The translations under genes and the position numbers were made by a program. Below the pieces are notes generated by a model. It worked only from the letters and a program-made list of their open reading frames with translations. It ran no database searches and was not told the DNA's origin. A stretch of DNA of 64,000 nt, taken from NCBI RefSeq assembly GCF_014395975.1, contig NZ_CP060714.1:248001-312000 (forward strand), read 5' to 3'. Shown here in pieces: positions 45,332 through 53,824 of this stretch (position 1 is its first letter; each line of letters starts with the position of its first letter). Source of the stretch: Diaphorobacter ruginosibacter (lineage in GTDB: Bacteria > Pseudomonadota > Gammaproteobacteria > Burkholderiales > Burkholderiaceae_C).

Positions 45332-46336
45332 ATGCAGCCCCTGCCCATCCGCATCCGTCCTGGCCTTACGCGTCGCCAGTTGCTGCGTGCCTCGGCAATG
45401 GGCTCCACGCTGGCACTCCTGGGGTGCGATGGCACGATGGCCGTCGGCGGCTCGTTCCTGCAGCCGTGGGACGAACATCTCGGCTGGTCGCGCGAACGCT
45501 GGGGGCAGAGCCTGTCGGGCATGCGCGAGTTGGGCTGCGAAGAGGTCTTTCTTCAGTGGGTCGGCCTCGAAGGCGAGCCGCAGCCCGCCTGGGACGCGCG
45601 CGCTCCCATGGTTCAGATGCTGCTGGACCAGGCTGCGGAACAGGGCATGGGCGTGCACCTCGGCCTGCCCTACAACGAAGCATGGTGGAAGGTGATCCAC
45701 CAGCCTGACCTTGATCGCCTCGCGGACTTCCTGCGCGCGACGGGTGCACATGGGACAAGCTACATGCAATCGGTGAGCTGGCCGGGACACGCCGCATTCC
45801 GCGGCTGGTACATCCCCTATGAGCTGGAGCAGTACCACTGGGGCTCGGCCGCACGCATCGCGATGCTGGTGCCGTGGCTCAAGGGGCTGTCGGATGCGGC
45901 CATTGCCACGTCGGGCCGGGAGCCCAGCGTGTCCACGTACAGCAGCGAGATGGAGTCCGGGGAACTGCTGGCACAGGTGTGGAGCGTGCTGCTCGATCAT
46001 GTCGTGGTGCGGCCCATGCTGCAGGACGGCGTCGGCGTGCACGGCATCGCCAACTACGAGCGGCTCGAGCCGTTACACCGCATGCTGCTGCGGCGCGGCA
46101 CGGGCTTTGACCTGATCGTCGAGGTGTTCGAGCGCCTGCCCGACGCAGCCAACATGCCCGGCGAGTTCCGCGCGCGGCCTGCCAGCTTCGAGCGCCTCCA
46201 GGCACAGTGGGGCATTGCCAGGGAATACGGCGCGCGCCGCATCGTCGCCTATGCGCTGGACCCCTGGGTGACGGGGGCATCGGAGGAGAGCGCGCGGCTG
46301 CGCAGCGCGTGGCGCGCCGCCATGCCGCAACCGTAA
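45332..46336 (+). CDS. DUF4434-like TIM-barrel putative glycosidase, Tat lipoprotein
   Basis: The 334-residue protein has a twin-arginine signal (TRRQLLRASAMG) and a lipobox, LALLGC, at about residue 32. Its mature part looks like a glycoside-hydrolase-type TIM barrel (GSFLQPWDEHLGWSRERWGQSLSGMRELGCEEVFLQWVG, in part; YIPYELEQYHWG). To my recollection E. coli YbcH, encoded with the N4-glycan genes nfrA and nfrB, belongs to the same family. Here the gene is convergent with the end of an nfrAB-like operon, separated from its last gene by 6 bases. It may trim or release the polymer in the periplasm, which is inference from family and place. Confidence 0.72.
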   Translation: MQPLPIRIRPGLTRRQLLRASAMGSTLALLGCDGTMAVGGSFLQPWDEHLGWSRERWGQSLSGMRELGCEEVFLQWVGLEGEPQPAWDARAPMVQMLLDQAAEQGMGVHLGLPYNEAWWKVIHQPDLDRLADFLRATGAHGTSYMQSVSWPGHAAFRGWYIPYELEQYHWGSAARIAMLVPWLKGLSDAAIATSGREPSVSTYSSEMESGELLAQVWSVLLDHVVVRPMLQDGVGVHGIANYERLEPLHRMLLRRGTGFDLIVEVFERLPDAANMPGEFRARPASFERLQAQWGIAREYGARRIVAYALDPWVTGASEESARLRSAWRAAMPQP

Positions 46337-46342
46337 GGGTGA

Positions 46343-47470
46343 CTACAGGCTCCTGCCGATGATCTCGTTCATGATCTCGCTGGTGCCGCCGAAGATGCGC
46401 AGTGCGCGCGCATCGGCCCAGGCCCGTCCGATGCCGACATCGGCCATGTAGCCATATCCGCCGAACAACTGAAGCATGTCGTCGAGCAGCGCATTCTGCA
46501 TCTCGGTGGCGTTCAGCTTGGCCATGGCGGCGGTCACCGCATCCAGCTCGCCGCGCATGTGGCGCGCCAGGCAGTCATCCAGGAAGACGCGCAGCATGGA
46601 GGATTGGGACATGGCCCGGGACAGTGTGAAGCGCGTGTTCTGGAAGTCCATCACGCGCCGTCCGAAGGCCTTGCGCTGCTTCACATAGTCGCAGGTCGAC
46701 TCGATCATGCCCTCCAGGTGCGCCGCGGCGCGCAGCGCGATGGCCAGGCGTTCCTGCGCGAGTTCCGACGTGACGTATTCGAATCCGGCGTTCTCGTCCC
46801 CGAGCCGGTGGCTGGCCGGAATCTGCACGTCGTCGAAGAACAGCTCGCAGGTGTCCTGCGCATGCTGGCCGATCTTGCGCAGCGGCTGGCCCTGCCGGAA
46901 TCCGGGCATGCCGCGCTCCACCGCGAACAGTGAGAGCCCGCGCGCCCCCAGTTCGGGCGCGGTGCTCGCCAGCACCAGCACGAGGTCGGCATGGGAGCCG
47001 TTGGTCACGAAGGTCTTCTGGCCGCTCAGCACATAGTGCCGTCCGGATCGTTTCGCGCGCGTGCGGATGGACTTGAGGTCGCTTCCCGCGTCGGGCTCGG
47101 TCATCGCGATGGCGCCTATGCATTCGCCCTCGGTCATGCGCGGCAGCCAGCGGTTCTTCTGCTCCTGCGTGCCCAGGCGCAGGATGTAGGGGGCCACCAT
47201 GTCGGAATGGATCGAGAAGCCGATGCCCAGGCAGTTGGCCCGCGCGATCTCCTCGATCACGACGGCGGCATGGCCGAAGTCACCGCCATGGCCCCAGGGC
47301 GCGGGAATGGCGCAATTGAGCAGTCCGTTGGCTCCGGCCTTGCGCCACAGCGACCGGGGGGTGACGCCCAGGTCTTCCCACTGCGCGTAGTAGGGCAGGA
47401 TTTCCTGCTCCACGAACCGCGCGACCTGCGTCTGCAGCATCCAATGATCATCACGGAATACGGTGCGCAT
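46343..47470 (-). CDS. acyl-CoA dehydrogenase family flavoprotein, last gene of the polysaccharide operon
   Basis: A 375-residue acyl-CoA dehydrogenase fold with IGAIAMTEPDAGSDLKSIRTRA, YVKQRKAFGRRVMDFQ and LFGGYGYMADVGIGRAWADARALRIFGGTSEIMNEIIGRSL (in part). The glutamate that serves as base in medium-chain enzymes is replaced by glycine (IFGGT). A glutamate in helix G (MIESTCDYVKQRK) is placed as in long-chain/isovaleryl enzymes, so activity is plausible. It starts 48 bases after the AlgF-like gene on the same strand, at ATG 47470. Besides ordinary fatty or branched acyl-CoA oxidation, it could desaturate an acyl group held on the operon's carrier protein. Confidence 0.88.
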   Translation of the reverse strand: MRTVFRDDHWMLQTQVARFVEQEILPYYAQWEDLGVTPRSLWRKAGANGLLNCAIPAPWGHGGDFGHAAVVIEEIARANCLGIGFSIHSDMVAPYILRLGTQEQKNRWLPRMTEGECIGAIAMTEPDAGSDLKSIRTRAKRSGRHYVLSGQKTFVTNGSHADLVLVLASTAPELGARGLSLFAVERGMPGFRQGQPLRKIGQHAQDTCELFFDDVQIPASHRLGDENAGFEYVTSELAQERLAIALRAAAHLEGMIESTCDYVKQRKAFGRRVMDFQNTRFTLSRAMSQSSMLRVFLDDCLARHMRGELDAVTAAMAKLNATEMQNALLDDMLQLFGGYGYMADVGIGRAWADARALRIFGGTSEIMNEIIGRSL

Positions 47471-47518
47471 CGTGCTCTTCTTTCTGGGCGTGAAAGGCCA
47501 TGGGTGTCATGCGAGGGG

Positions 47519-48217
47519 TCACGGCCGGTAGCTGTCGGTGGTGCTGCGCTGCCCGCGCAGGATGGGGCGGGCCGGGGTGCCGGTGAGGAACAGGCTGTAG
47601 TGGTCGCCGGGTTGCAGGGCCGGCAGTGCGAGGGGAGCCGTCGAAACCTCTCCACAACTGCCGACGAGCGTCGCCTTCACGGGATTGATGGCACGGGCGG
47701 CGGAGCCTCCACCGGCAAGGGCGGCGAACAGCGGCGTGCCAGCCGGCGCGATGCCCACCTTGCCCTGAGCGCAGCCGTCGATCAGGTTGTAGAAGCGCAG
47801 CTCGGCCTTGAGCGCATCCTGCGTCGCTCCCGCGGAATCGTCGAGAGCCCTGAGCGCGGCGGCGCTTCCGGATGTGGGCACCAGGGAGGTGAAGCTGTCG
47901 GGCGCCACTTTCATCGGGGCACCGGCCTTGCCGTCGAGGACGACGGCGAACTCGGTGTTCCCCTTGACGATGGCATAGCTGGAGGCGACGGCGTCGCCGG
48001 AGATCGTCTGCACGGGGCCCTGGCCGATCTTCACCTGCAGAGGTGCGCTGCCGGGGTTGAGCACGCGCACGAAGGACGAGCCGGCGGGCGGCCGCGCCGC
48101 GTAGAGCTGGGAGAATGCGCCTTCCGCGTGAAGTGCGGGTGCCACCGCGGCGGCGAGGAGGGCCAGCGCCGCGCAGCGTGCAACCTGGAGGTGACCAATG
48201 AGTGTCATGTCGTTCAT
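47519..48217 (-). CDS. AlgF-like periplasmic polysaccharide-acetylation protein
   Basis: The 232-residue protein has a signal peptide (CAALALLAAAVAPALHAEG) and then ARPPAGSSFVRVLNPGSAPLQVKIGQGPVQTISG, typical of alginate O-acetylation factor AlgF with its two small beta domains. The ATG at 48217 overlaps the adenylation-enzyme stop by ATGA. In alginate systems AlgF links the AlgI/AlgJ membrane machinery to AlgX. Here it sits with an ACP and an adenylating enzyme instead of the standard alginate genes. Confidence 0.82.
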   Translation of the reverse strand: MNDMTLIGHLQVARCAALALLAAAVAPALHAEGAFSQLYAARPPAGSSFVRVLNPGSAPLQVKIGQGPVQTISGDAVASSYAIVKGNTEFAVVLDGKAGAPMKVAPDSFTSLVPTSGSAAALRALDDSAGATQDALKAELRFYNLIDGCAQGKVGIAPAGTPLFAALAGGGSAARAINPVKATLVGSCGEVSTAPLALPALQPGDHYSLFLTGTPARPILRGQRSTTDSYRP

Positions 48218-49706
48218 CCTGTGACGGCCGCCGAGGCAGCAGCAGTGGCCTGCCGGGGTGTTCGCGACTCGCGGTACAGCTGTTCCAGCCGCTTGCGATC
48301 GACCTTGTCGGTCTGCGTCGTCGGAAACCCGTGGCAGACCAGCAGTTCCGAGGGAATCATGTACGAGGGCACACGGCGCGCGAGCACGGCCTTCCAGTCG
48401 GCGAGGGCGCTGTCCGGCGCATGCAGGCCCGCGGGGCCGGGGCGGTCGGGGTCGACGAACCCGACCATGCGCACGATCACGCCGTCGGGCCGCCTGAGCG
48501 CGATCGCCGCACCCGCGCGCACGCCGGGCAGGAGTGCCAGTGCGGCGTCGACCTCTGCCAGCTCGATGCGGTAGCCGTGCATCTTGATCTGGTCGTCGCG
48601 GCGGCCACGAAAGGTGACCAGGCCGCACTCGTCCATGTCGCCGAGGTCGCCCGAGCGGTAGCCACGCTTGCCGTTGAACATGAACATGCGTGTCTCGTTC
48701 AGGTCGGGGCGGTTCAGGTAGCCGCGCATTACGTGGTCGCCCGCCATGCAGATCTCGCCGTTGTCGATGAACACATGCGCATAGGGCTTGGCACGCCCGA
48801 TGGGGAAGGGTAGCGGCGCGGCCTTGCGCAGGGCGGCATCGATTTCCACCCATGTGGTCGAGCAGGTGGCCTCGGTCGGTCCGTAGGAGTTGATGATGCG
48901 CACCTGGGGAAAGCGTTCCCACACGGCCTCGGCCATGGTGGGGGTGAGCGATTCCGCGCCGAACACGAACACCTGCAGGTCGGGCAGCTGTTCGGCGGTG
49001 AAGCTGGCGTCGAGCAGCTGCTGGCGAACGAACGAGGGCGTCGATGCCCAGACCGAGACGCGCGCCTCGGAGAGATAGCGTGTGAACGCATCGCGATCCT
49101 CGATGGTCTCGCGCGCGCACAGCGCCACGGCGCCGCCGCAGGCGAGCGCACCCACCCAGTTGAAGAGGGAGAAGTCGAAGCTGAACAGCATCTGGTCCAT
49201 GAACACGGGCGCGGCCCCAGCTGCAGGCAGTCGCGTATCCAGCGTGCGAACAGGCCCACGCTCTCGCGCCCGATCTGCACGCCCTTGGGGTCGCCCGTGC
49301 TGCCCGAGGTGAACATGATGTAGGCCAGGCCCTTCTGCTCGAGCGCCTGGGGCGCGTGGCCCGTCGGCAGAAATTGCAGCGACTGGGAGTCGAAGACCAT
49401 GGGCGCGTGCACCAGCTCGGTGATGCGGCGGATGCGCTCTTCGGGATTGATCACATCGACGGGCACGAAGGGCACGCCAAGGCGCAGGCAGCCGAGCATG
49501 GCAACGACGAAGGCTGCCTCCTTGTGTCCGCGTATCACCAGGGGTACATCGGTCTGCAGGCCCGCGGCCCGGGCCTGGGAAACCCAGTCCTCCACGGCGG
49601 CATGCAGGTCGCGCCAGCCCATGGTGCCTTGCGCATCGTGGATGGCAGGGGCGCCGGCGTGTTCCTGTGCGTCGACGAAATCGAAGCGGTCGAAGTCAAA
49701 TGGCAT
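48214..49706 (-). CDS. DltA-like adenylating enzyme (frameshifted as sequenced)
   Basis: Two overlapping frames together make one AMP-binding enzyme of about 497 residues. The N-terminal frame (to about residue 164) has YIMFTSGSTGDPKGVQI. The second frame continues with FMDQMLFSFDFSLFNWVGAL, VWASTPSFVRQQLLDASF, INSYGPTEAT, GYRSGDLG and the catalytic lysine in PTTQTDKVDRKRL. The break lies at the C4 run 49215-49218, where one extra base joins the frames (LG-PVFMDQ region). The pattern matches D-alanine:carrier-protein ligase DltA over its whole length. However, the position of the D-Ala-selecting cysteine (F-CGE-L in DltA) reads F-GAE-L here, so another acid is probably activated. It follows the ACP gene by 81 bases. 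Confidence 0.82.
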
Positions 49707-49787
49707 GGTGTCCTCCAGTTCGGACAGTCCGGTCTACATGATCGATGCGGTCGGGGCGCACAAGGCGCGAAAGGCGCATGGGGCGGC

Positions 49788-50033
49788 TCAGACCTTGCGG
49801 TTGGCCGCTATGTAGTCGGCCAGTGTGTGCACGGATTGCAGGTGCACGTCGATCTCCGAAGGCGGAATCTTCACGCCGAATTCGCGCTCGACGGCCAGTG
49901 CCACGTCGACGGCGGAGAGCGAGTCGACCAGGCCCGAGTCGATCAGCTGCGCATCGGTGTCGACGTGCGTCATGATGATGTCGCCGATGAGCGATGCCGC
50001 CCGGGCCTGGATGTCGGTAATGGTCATGTTCAT
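49788..50033 (-). CDS. acyl/aminoacyl carrier protein
   Basis: An 81-residue four-helix carrier protein with the phosphopantetheine serine in LIDSGLVDSLSAVDV and a recognition helix VALAVEREFGVKIPPSEID. It resembles DltC/D-alanyl carrier proteins and other discrete ACPs. The ATG at 50033 is used; two codons later is another ATG. It stands between the MBOAT and DltA-like genes, the same functional set as in dlt operons, and would carry the activated acid to the membrane acyltransferase. Confidence 0.88.
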   Translation of the reverse strand: MNMTITDIQARAASLIGDIIMTHVDTDAQLIDSGLVDSLSAVDVALAVEREFGVKIPPSEIDVHLQSVHTLADYIAANRKV

Positions 50034-50056
50034 GGTGCAACTCCTTTGCAGATGGG

Positions 50057-51637
50057 TCAGAATTGGAAGTACAGGAAACGCGTTTCCTTGTGCAGCGTGG
50101 CCAGGCACAGTGCGAGAAGGAACAGCGCTGCGATGAGCCAGCCGGGGCTGGGGCGCCAGCGCAGCAGGCGGTTCGGGTTGGGCAGGGTCTTGAAGATCGC
50201 GGGCGAGTGGACGCCGAGGATCTGATGCGCGTTGGGCGTGAACCAGGCGATGCCGAGCAGCAGCACGATGTAGACCGCCTGCAGGTGGTGGCCGATCACG
50301 AGGCGCCACGCATCGCCGAACGGGAGGCCTGCCGCATGCGACAGCGATTCGAGGCCTCCGAAGCCATGCAGTCCCATCATGCCCGCCAGCAGTTGCCAGG
50401 CGCTGTGCATGCCGTCGGCGCGGAAGAACGCCTGTCCGATCAACACGGCCACGAAGGTGATCAGCACACAGAGCGCCTTGGCTGCGGGGCCGCTGTGGCG
50501 CTCCGATGGCGGCTTCCTGCCGACGACGAAGATGCGCCAGCCATGGTTGATCGACAGGCACAGCCCATGCCAGATGCCGAACACGAGGAACTGCAGACCC
50601 GCACCATGCCAGATGCCCGCCAGTCCCATGGTGAACAGCGTGGGAACGATGATGGTGGCGGCAAATCCTCCCGGCGTTCTGGCGGCGAGGGAGCCTACGG
50701 CCATGCCGCGCCGCTCGCGGGCACGCGAGACGGCCATGGCCACCGGGTAGTACAGGTACGAGGTGAGATAGCGCGTGAGCGTGATGTGCCAGCGCGCCCA
50801 GAAGTCGACGATGCTCGCGGCCTTGTACGGCGAATTGAAATTGAGCGGAAAGCGGATGCCGAACATTTTCGCGAGACCCAGCGCCATGTCGGAGTAGCCC
50901 GAGAAGTCGAAGTAGATCTGCAGCGCATAGCTCACGCTCGTCGCCCAGGCACCCCAGAAATCCAGGCCCGAGGGCGCTGCGAAGCCGGCGTCCGCATAGG
51001 GCGCAATGCCGTCGGCCAGCAGCACCTTCTTCGCCAGTCCGATCACGAACAGCATGCCGCCGATCGACAGGTTTTCTGCCTTGAAGCGGTAGTTCGCGGG
51101 GTCTGCGAACTGCGGGATCATCTCCTTGTGGTGCAGGATCGGGCCGGCAATCAGGTGCGGGAAGAAGGTCACGAACAGCACGTAGCTCAGGAATCCCTTT
51201 TCCTTGACCAGTCCCGAGCGGCAATCGAGCAGGAAGCCGATCTGCGTGAAGGTGAAGAACGAGATGCCCAGCGGCAGGATCAGCGTGTCCATCGCGCCAT
51301 GCGTGAGGCCCCACTCGCCAAGGAAGTTGAACAGTGCCGCAAAGTACTTGTAGTGCACCAGCACGGCAAGGTCGGCGATCACGCCCGCGCTCGTGATCAG
51401 CAACTGCCTGCGCGGCGCACCGGCAGCCTGCAGGACCAGCAGGCCCACGACGTAGTTGAAGAGGATCGAGACCGCGAGCAGCGCGACGAACTGCGGATTC
51501 CACCAGCCGTAGAAGACGAACGAGGCCAGGCACAGCCAGAGCGCCGCAAGGCGCAGGCTGACGCGGGCCGCCCCGTAGTAGCCCATCAGCGCGATGGGCA
51601 GGAACAGCAGCAGGAAGAGGTAGGAGTTGAACAGCAT
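50057..51637 (-). CDS. MBOAT-family membrane O-acyltransferase (AlgI/DltB-like)
   Basis: A 526-residue protein with about ten membrane helices. It contains the MBOAT core MALGLAKMFGIRFPLNFNSPYKAASIVDFWARWHITLTRYL (in part) and the active-site histidine in GLAGIWHGAGLQFLVFGIWHG. It opens with NSYLFLLLFLPIALMGYY, typical of AlgI/PatA-type proteins. It starts 7 bases after the AlgJ-like stop and is followed closely by the ACP gene. MBOAT proteins take an acyl or aminoacyl group from a cytoplasmic donor and pass it across the membrane. The neighbouring ACP makes a carrier-bound donor likely. Confidence 0.93.
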   Translation of the reverse strand: MLFNSYLFLLLFLPIALMGYYGAARVSLRLAALWLCLASFVFYGWWNPQFVALLAVSILFNYVVGLLVLQAAGAPRRQLLITSAGVIADLAVLVHYKYFAALFNFLGEWGLTHGAMDTLILPLGISFFTFTQIGFLLDCRSGLVKEKGFLSYVLFVTFFPHLIAGPILHHKEMIPQFADPANYRFKAENLSIGGMLFVIGLAKKVLLADGIAPYADAGFAAPSGLDFWGAWATSVSYALQIYFDFSGYSDMALGLAKMFGIRFPLNFNSPYKAASIVDFWARWHITLTRYLTSYLYYPVAMAVSRARERRGMAVGSLAARTPGGFAATIIVPTLFTMGLAGIWHGAGLQFLVFGIWHGLCLSINHGWRIFVVGRKPPSERHSGPAAKALCVLITFVAVLIGQAFFRADGMHSAWQLLAGMMGLHGFGGLESLSHAAGLPFGDAWRLVIGHHLQAVYIVLLLGIAWFTPNAHQILGVHSPAIFKTLPNPNRLLRWRPSPGWLIAALFLLALCLATLHKETRFLYFQF

Positions 51638-51644
51638 GGCGTGG

Positions 51645-52760
51645 TCAGTTGCGGGCGGCGGGCAGCTGTGCCAGCGCCTTTTTCTCGTCGTCGGTGAGCG
51701 GCAGCGAGAGCGTGTTTTCCGAGAACTCCCAGATCACGAGGCGCAGCGTCTGCGGCCACTGGCCGGATTGCCCGAGCGCCTTCAGCATCGCTCCGGAGAA
51801 CTGGCCGCCGTCCATGCTGAGGTTCCACACCTCGCGTCCCAGATCCATGCCCAGCCATTCGGCGAAGTGGCTGCGCAGGCCGTTGGAGCTGCCAGCCAGC
51901 AGCACCTGCACGGGCGGTGTGTCGTCCAGCAGCCCGCCACCGCGCATGGGTGCCACGGCCTGTTCCGCCACCGTCTCGATGTCGGGCCGCCAGCCTGGGG
52001 GCGCACTCTTCAGGCCCGACAGCACCAGCAGATCGCCCATGCGCGGCTGCGGCGTCCCGGGCGGCGACACCTCGAATGCCTGCTCGCCCTTCGCGCCGCC
52101 GAGCAGCGGCAGCGCGGCCCGGGCCACGGCCTGCGCCGCGAGCCGGGCGCCTGCGGGGTTCATGTGCACGTCAGTACGGAAGAACATGTCCTCGTTGCGA
52201 TGGCCCAGCACCGCGCGCAGGTCGGCGAAGGCGATGCCGCTGTCATCCAGCGCCCGCGCCAGCGTGTCGTACTGGGCCTGCAGCCCCGGCGCCATCGCGC
52301 GCCCGCAAAGGTGTCCGGCTTCGATGCGCGCCTTGTCGGGCACCGCGACCACCAGCAGGCGCACCTGGCGTGCGGCGAGTTGTTCGCTCCAGCTCTTCAG
52401 CAGGCGCAGGCGCTCGCCCTGCACCTGCGGCTGCGTGCCGGGTTGTGCACGCAGCCCGTCCTGGTAGAACATCCATTGCGGACAGCCGAGCGCGACCTGC
52501 GTGCCGAGATCGCCCAGCATGCGGTAGCGCACGGCGGCATTCGCGGTCTCTATGCGCTCCTGGCCCGGCAGCTTGATCGCCTGGTTCAGCGCGGTTTCCG
52601 TGCGGCCGTCGAGCCATGCATCGAGGCCCCGCAACGGGGGGGCGAGCTCGACCTTGCCAAGTGCGCCGATGCCGACGGCCAGTCCGACCGCGAGCAGCAC
52701 CATCCACACGGCGGCGGTCATGCGGTGCGCGGAATCGGGGAGGACGTCAGGATCGCTCAT
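51645..52760 (-). CDS. AlgJ-like SGNH-type acyltransferase, membrane anchored (first)
   Basis: A 371-residue protein with an N-terminal anchor (MTAAVWMVLLAVGLAVGIGAL) and an AlgJ/AlgX-type domain in the periplasm. The catalytic D-x-H motif is RTDVHMNPAG (about residue 205) and a serine-containing block is LLAGSSNGLRSHFAEWLG (about residue 285). AlgJ proteins act with AlgI to transfer acetyl groups onto exported polysaccharide. The ATG at 52760 is preferred; longer starts run into the preceding gene in another frame. It starts 8 bases after that gene's stop. Confidence 0.88.
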   Translation of the reverse strand: MSDPDVLPDSAHRMTAAVWMVLLAVGLAVGIGALGKVELAPPLRGLDAWLDGRTETALNQAIKLPGQERIETANAAVRYRMLGDLGTQVALGCPQWMFYQDGLRAQPGTQPQVQGERLRLLKSWSEQLAARQVRLLVVAVPDKARIEAGHLCGRAMAPGLQAQYDTLARALDDSGIAFADLRAVLGHRNEDMFFRTDVHMNPAGARLAAQAVARAALPLLGGAKGEQAFEVSPPGTPQPRMGDLLVLSGLKSAPPGWRPDIETVAEQAVAPMRGGGLLDDTPPVQVLLAGSSNGLRSHFAEWLGMDLGREVWNLSMDGGQFSGAMLKALGQSGQWPQTLRLVIWEFSENTLSLPLTDDEKKALAQLPAARN

Positions 52761-52768
52761 CGCGGGCC

Positions 52769-53779
52769 TCACTTGGCGAGCGCGCTGCGAACGCGCTGCG
52801 TCCAGGTGTCGGACGGCATCACGGACGCGTTGTCCCACAGGCCGGCGGCGTCCGGTCCCTGCTCGAAGTTGGGCTCGAACATCTGCCACACCAGCACCTG
52901 CGGGGGCTTCTGACGGAAGGCCGGGGATTCGAGGTACTCGAGCAGCATCACCCAGGGGCCGATGTTGCCGGGTTTCCAGTTGAGCGAGACGGGCCGGTCG
53001 AGCAGGTTCGACAGCTTCTGCGGAAAACCGAAATAGGGCTGCACCATGCTGTGGCCCGTCACGTGCACCGGCGCCGGTGCATCATCGATCAGGCCCTGGC
53101 TTTCGGCCTGGCGGCGCACGGTGTAGACCTCGCGGCCGATCTGCTTCTTCTCGTCCGGGGTGAGGAACAGTTCGGCCAGGTCGCCGTAGCGGCGTTCCTT
53201 GGTGAGCGCGCCCAGCGGCGTGCCGCTGCCGGGCTGTCCTTCGAGCTGCGGCACACTCTTGCCGATCAGGTCGGCCGTGGCCTGTGCCGTCGCATCGGCC
53301 GCGTCCTGCGTCCAATGCTGGTCGGTGCGATAGAACACATTCCTGCCGCTGTCCTCGACGGCCTTGAGCACCGCCAGGTCGTCGAAGGTGGATACGCCGG
53401 CCTTCTGCAGCTTGCCGAGGATGAGCGCATAGCGCTGCTGCACGGCAGGGCTCATGCTGCGTCCGGCAGGCAGCTTGTCGGCATAGAAGTGCACCTTGTC
53501 GGGCAGCAGCAGCACTTCGAGCCGGATGTTGCGCGCGGCAAGCAGATCCCGTGCCTGTGCCACCAATTGCACCGACCGGTCGATGCCGGCCTCGTTCACC
53601 TGGGTGAGGCTGCCCCAGCCGCCGAAGAGCCAGCCATCCTGCCCCTTGATGACCATGGCGGACTTGTCCTGCGCCGCGGCGCAGCCGGCGAGCACGAACA
53701 GCGCCGCCGCCGCAAGTCCGCGCGCCCTGGCGAATGCGCGTCGCGGCGGGGTGGGGTGCTGGAGTCCTGTCGTTGTCAT
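52769..53779 (-). CDS. AlgJ/AlgX-like SGNH-type acyltransferase, lipoprotein (second)
   Basis: A 336-residue protein with a lipobox (LFVLAGC, Cys about residue 32). Its AlgX/AlgJ domain has GQDGWLFGGWGSLTQ, LLLPDKVHFYADKLP, the D-x-H motif FYRTDQHWTQDA and a candidate nucleophile serine in VTGHSMVQPYFGFPQKLS. It differs from the adjacent AlgJ-like protein in anchoring and in the serine motif, so the two likely perform successive steps: acyl relay, then transfer to polymer. It follows the NfrA-like gene by 45 bases. Confidence 0.88.
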   Translation of the reverse strand: MTTTGLQHPTPPRRAFARARGLAAAALFVLAGCAAAQDKSAMVIKGQDGWLFGGWGSLTQVNEAGIDRSVQLVAQARDLLAARNIRLEVLLLPDKVHFYADKLPAGRSMSPAVQQRYALILGKLQKAGVSTFDDLAVLKAVEDSGRNVFYRTDQHWTQDAADATAQATADLIGKSVPQLEGQPGSGTPLGALTKERRYGDLAELFLTPDEKKQIGREVYTVRRQAESQGLIDDAPAPVHVTGHSMVQPYFGFPQKLSNLLDRPVSLNWKPGNIGPWVMLLEYLESPAFRQKPPQVLVWQMFEPNFEQGPDAAGLWDNASVMPSDTWTQRVRSALAK

Positions 53780-53824
53780 GTGTCTTTCTTTCTGTCGATG
53801 TCGTTGCGGTGGAGAAGGCGCGGC

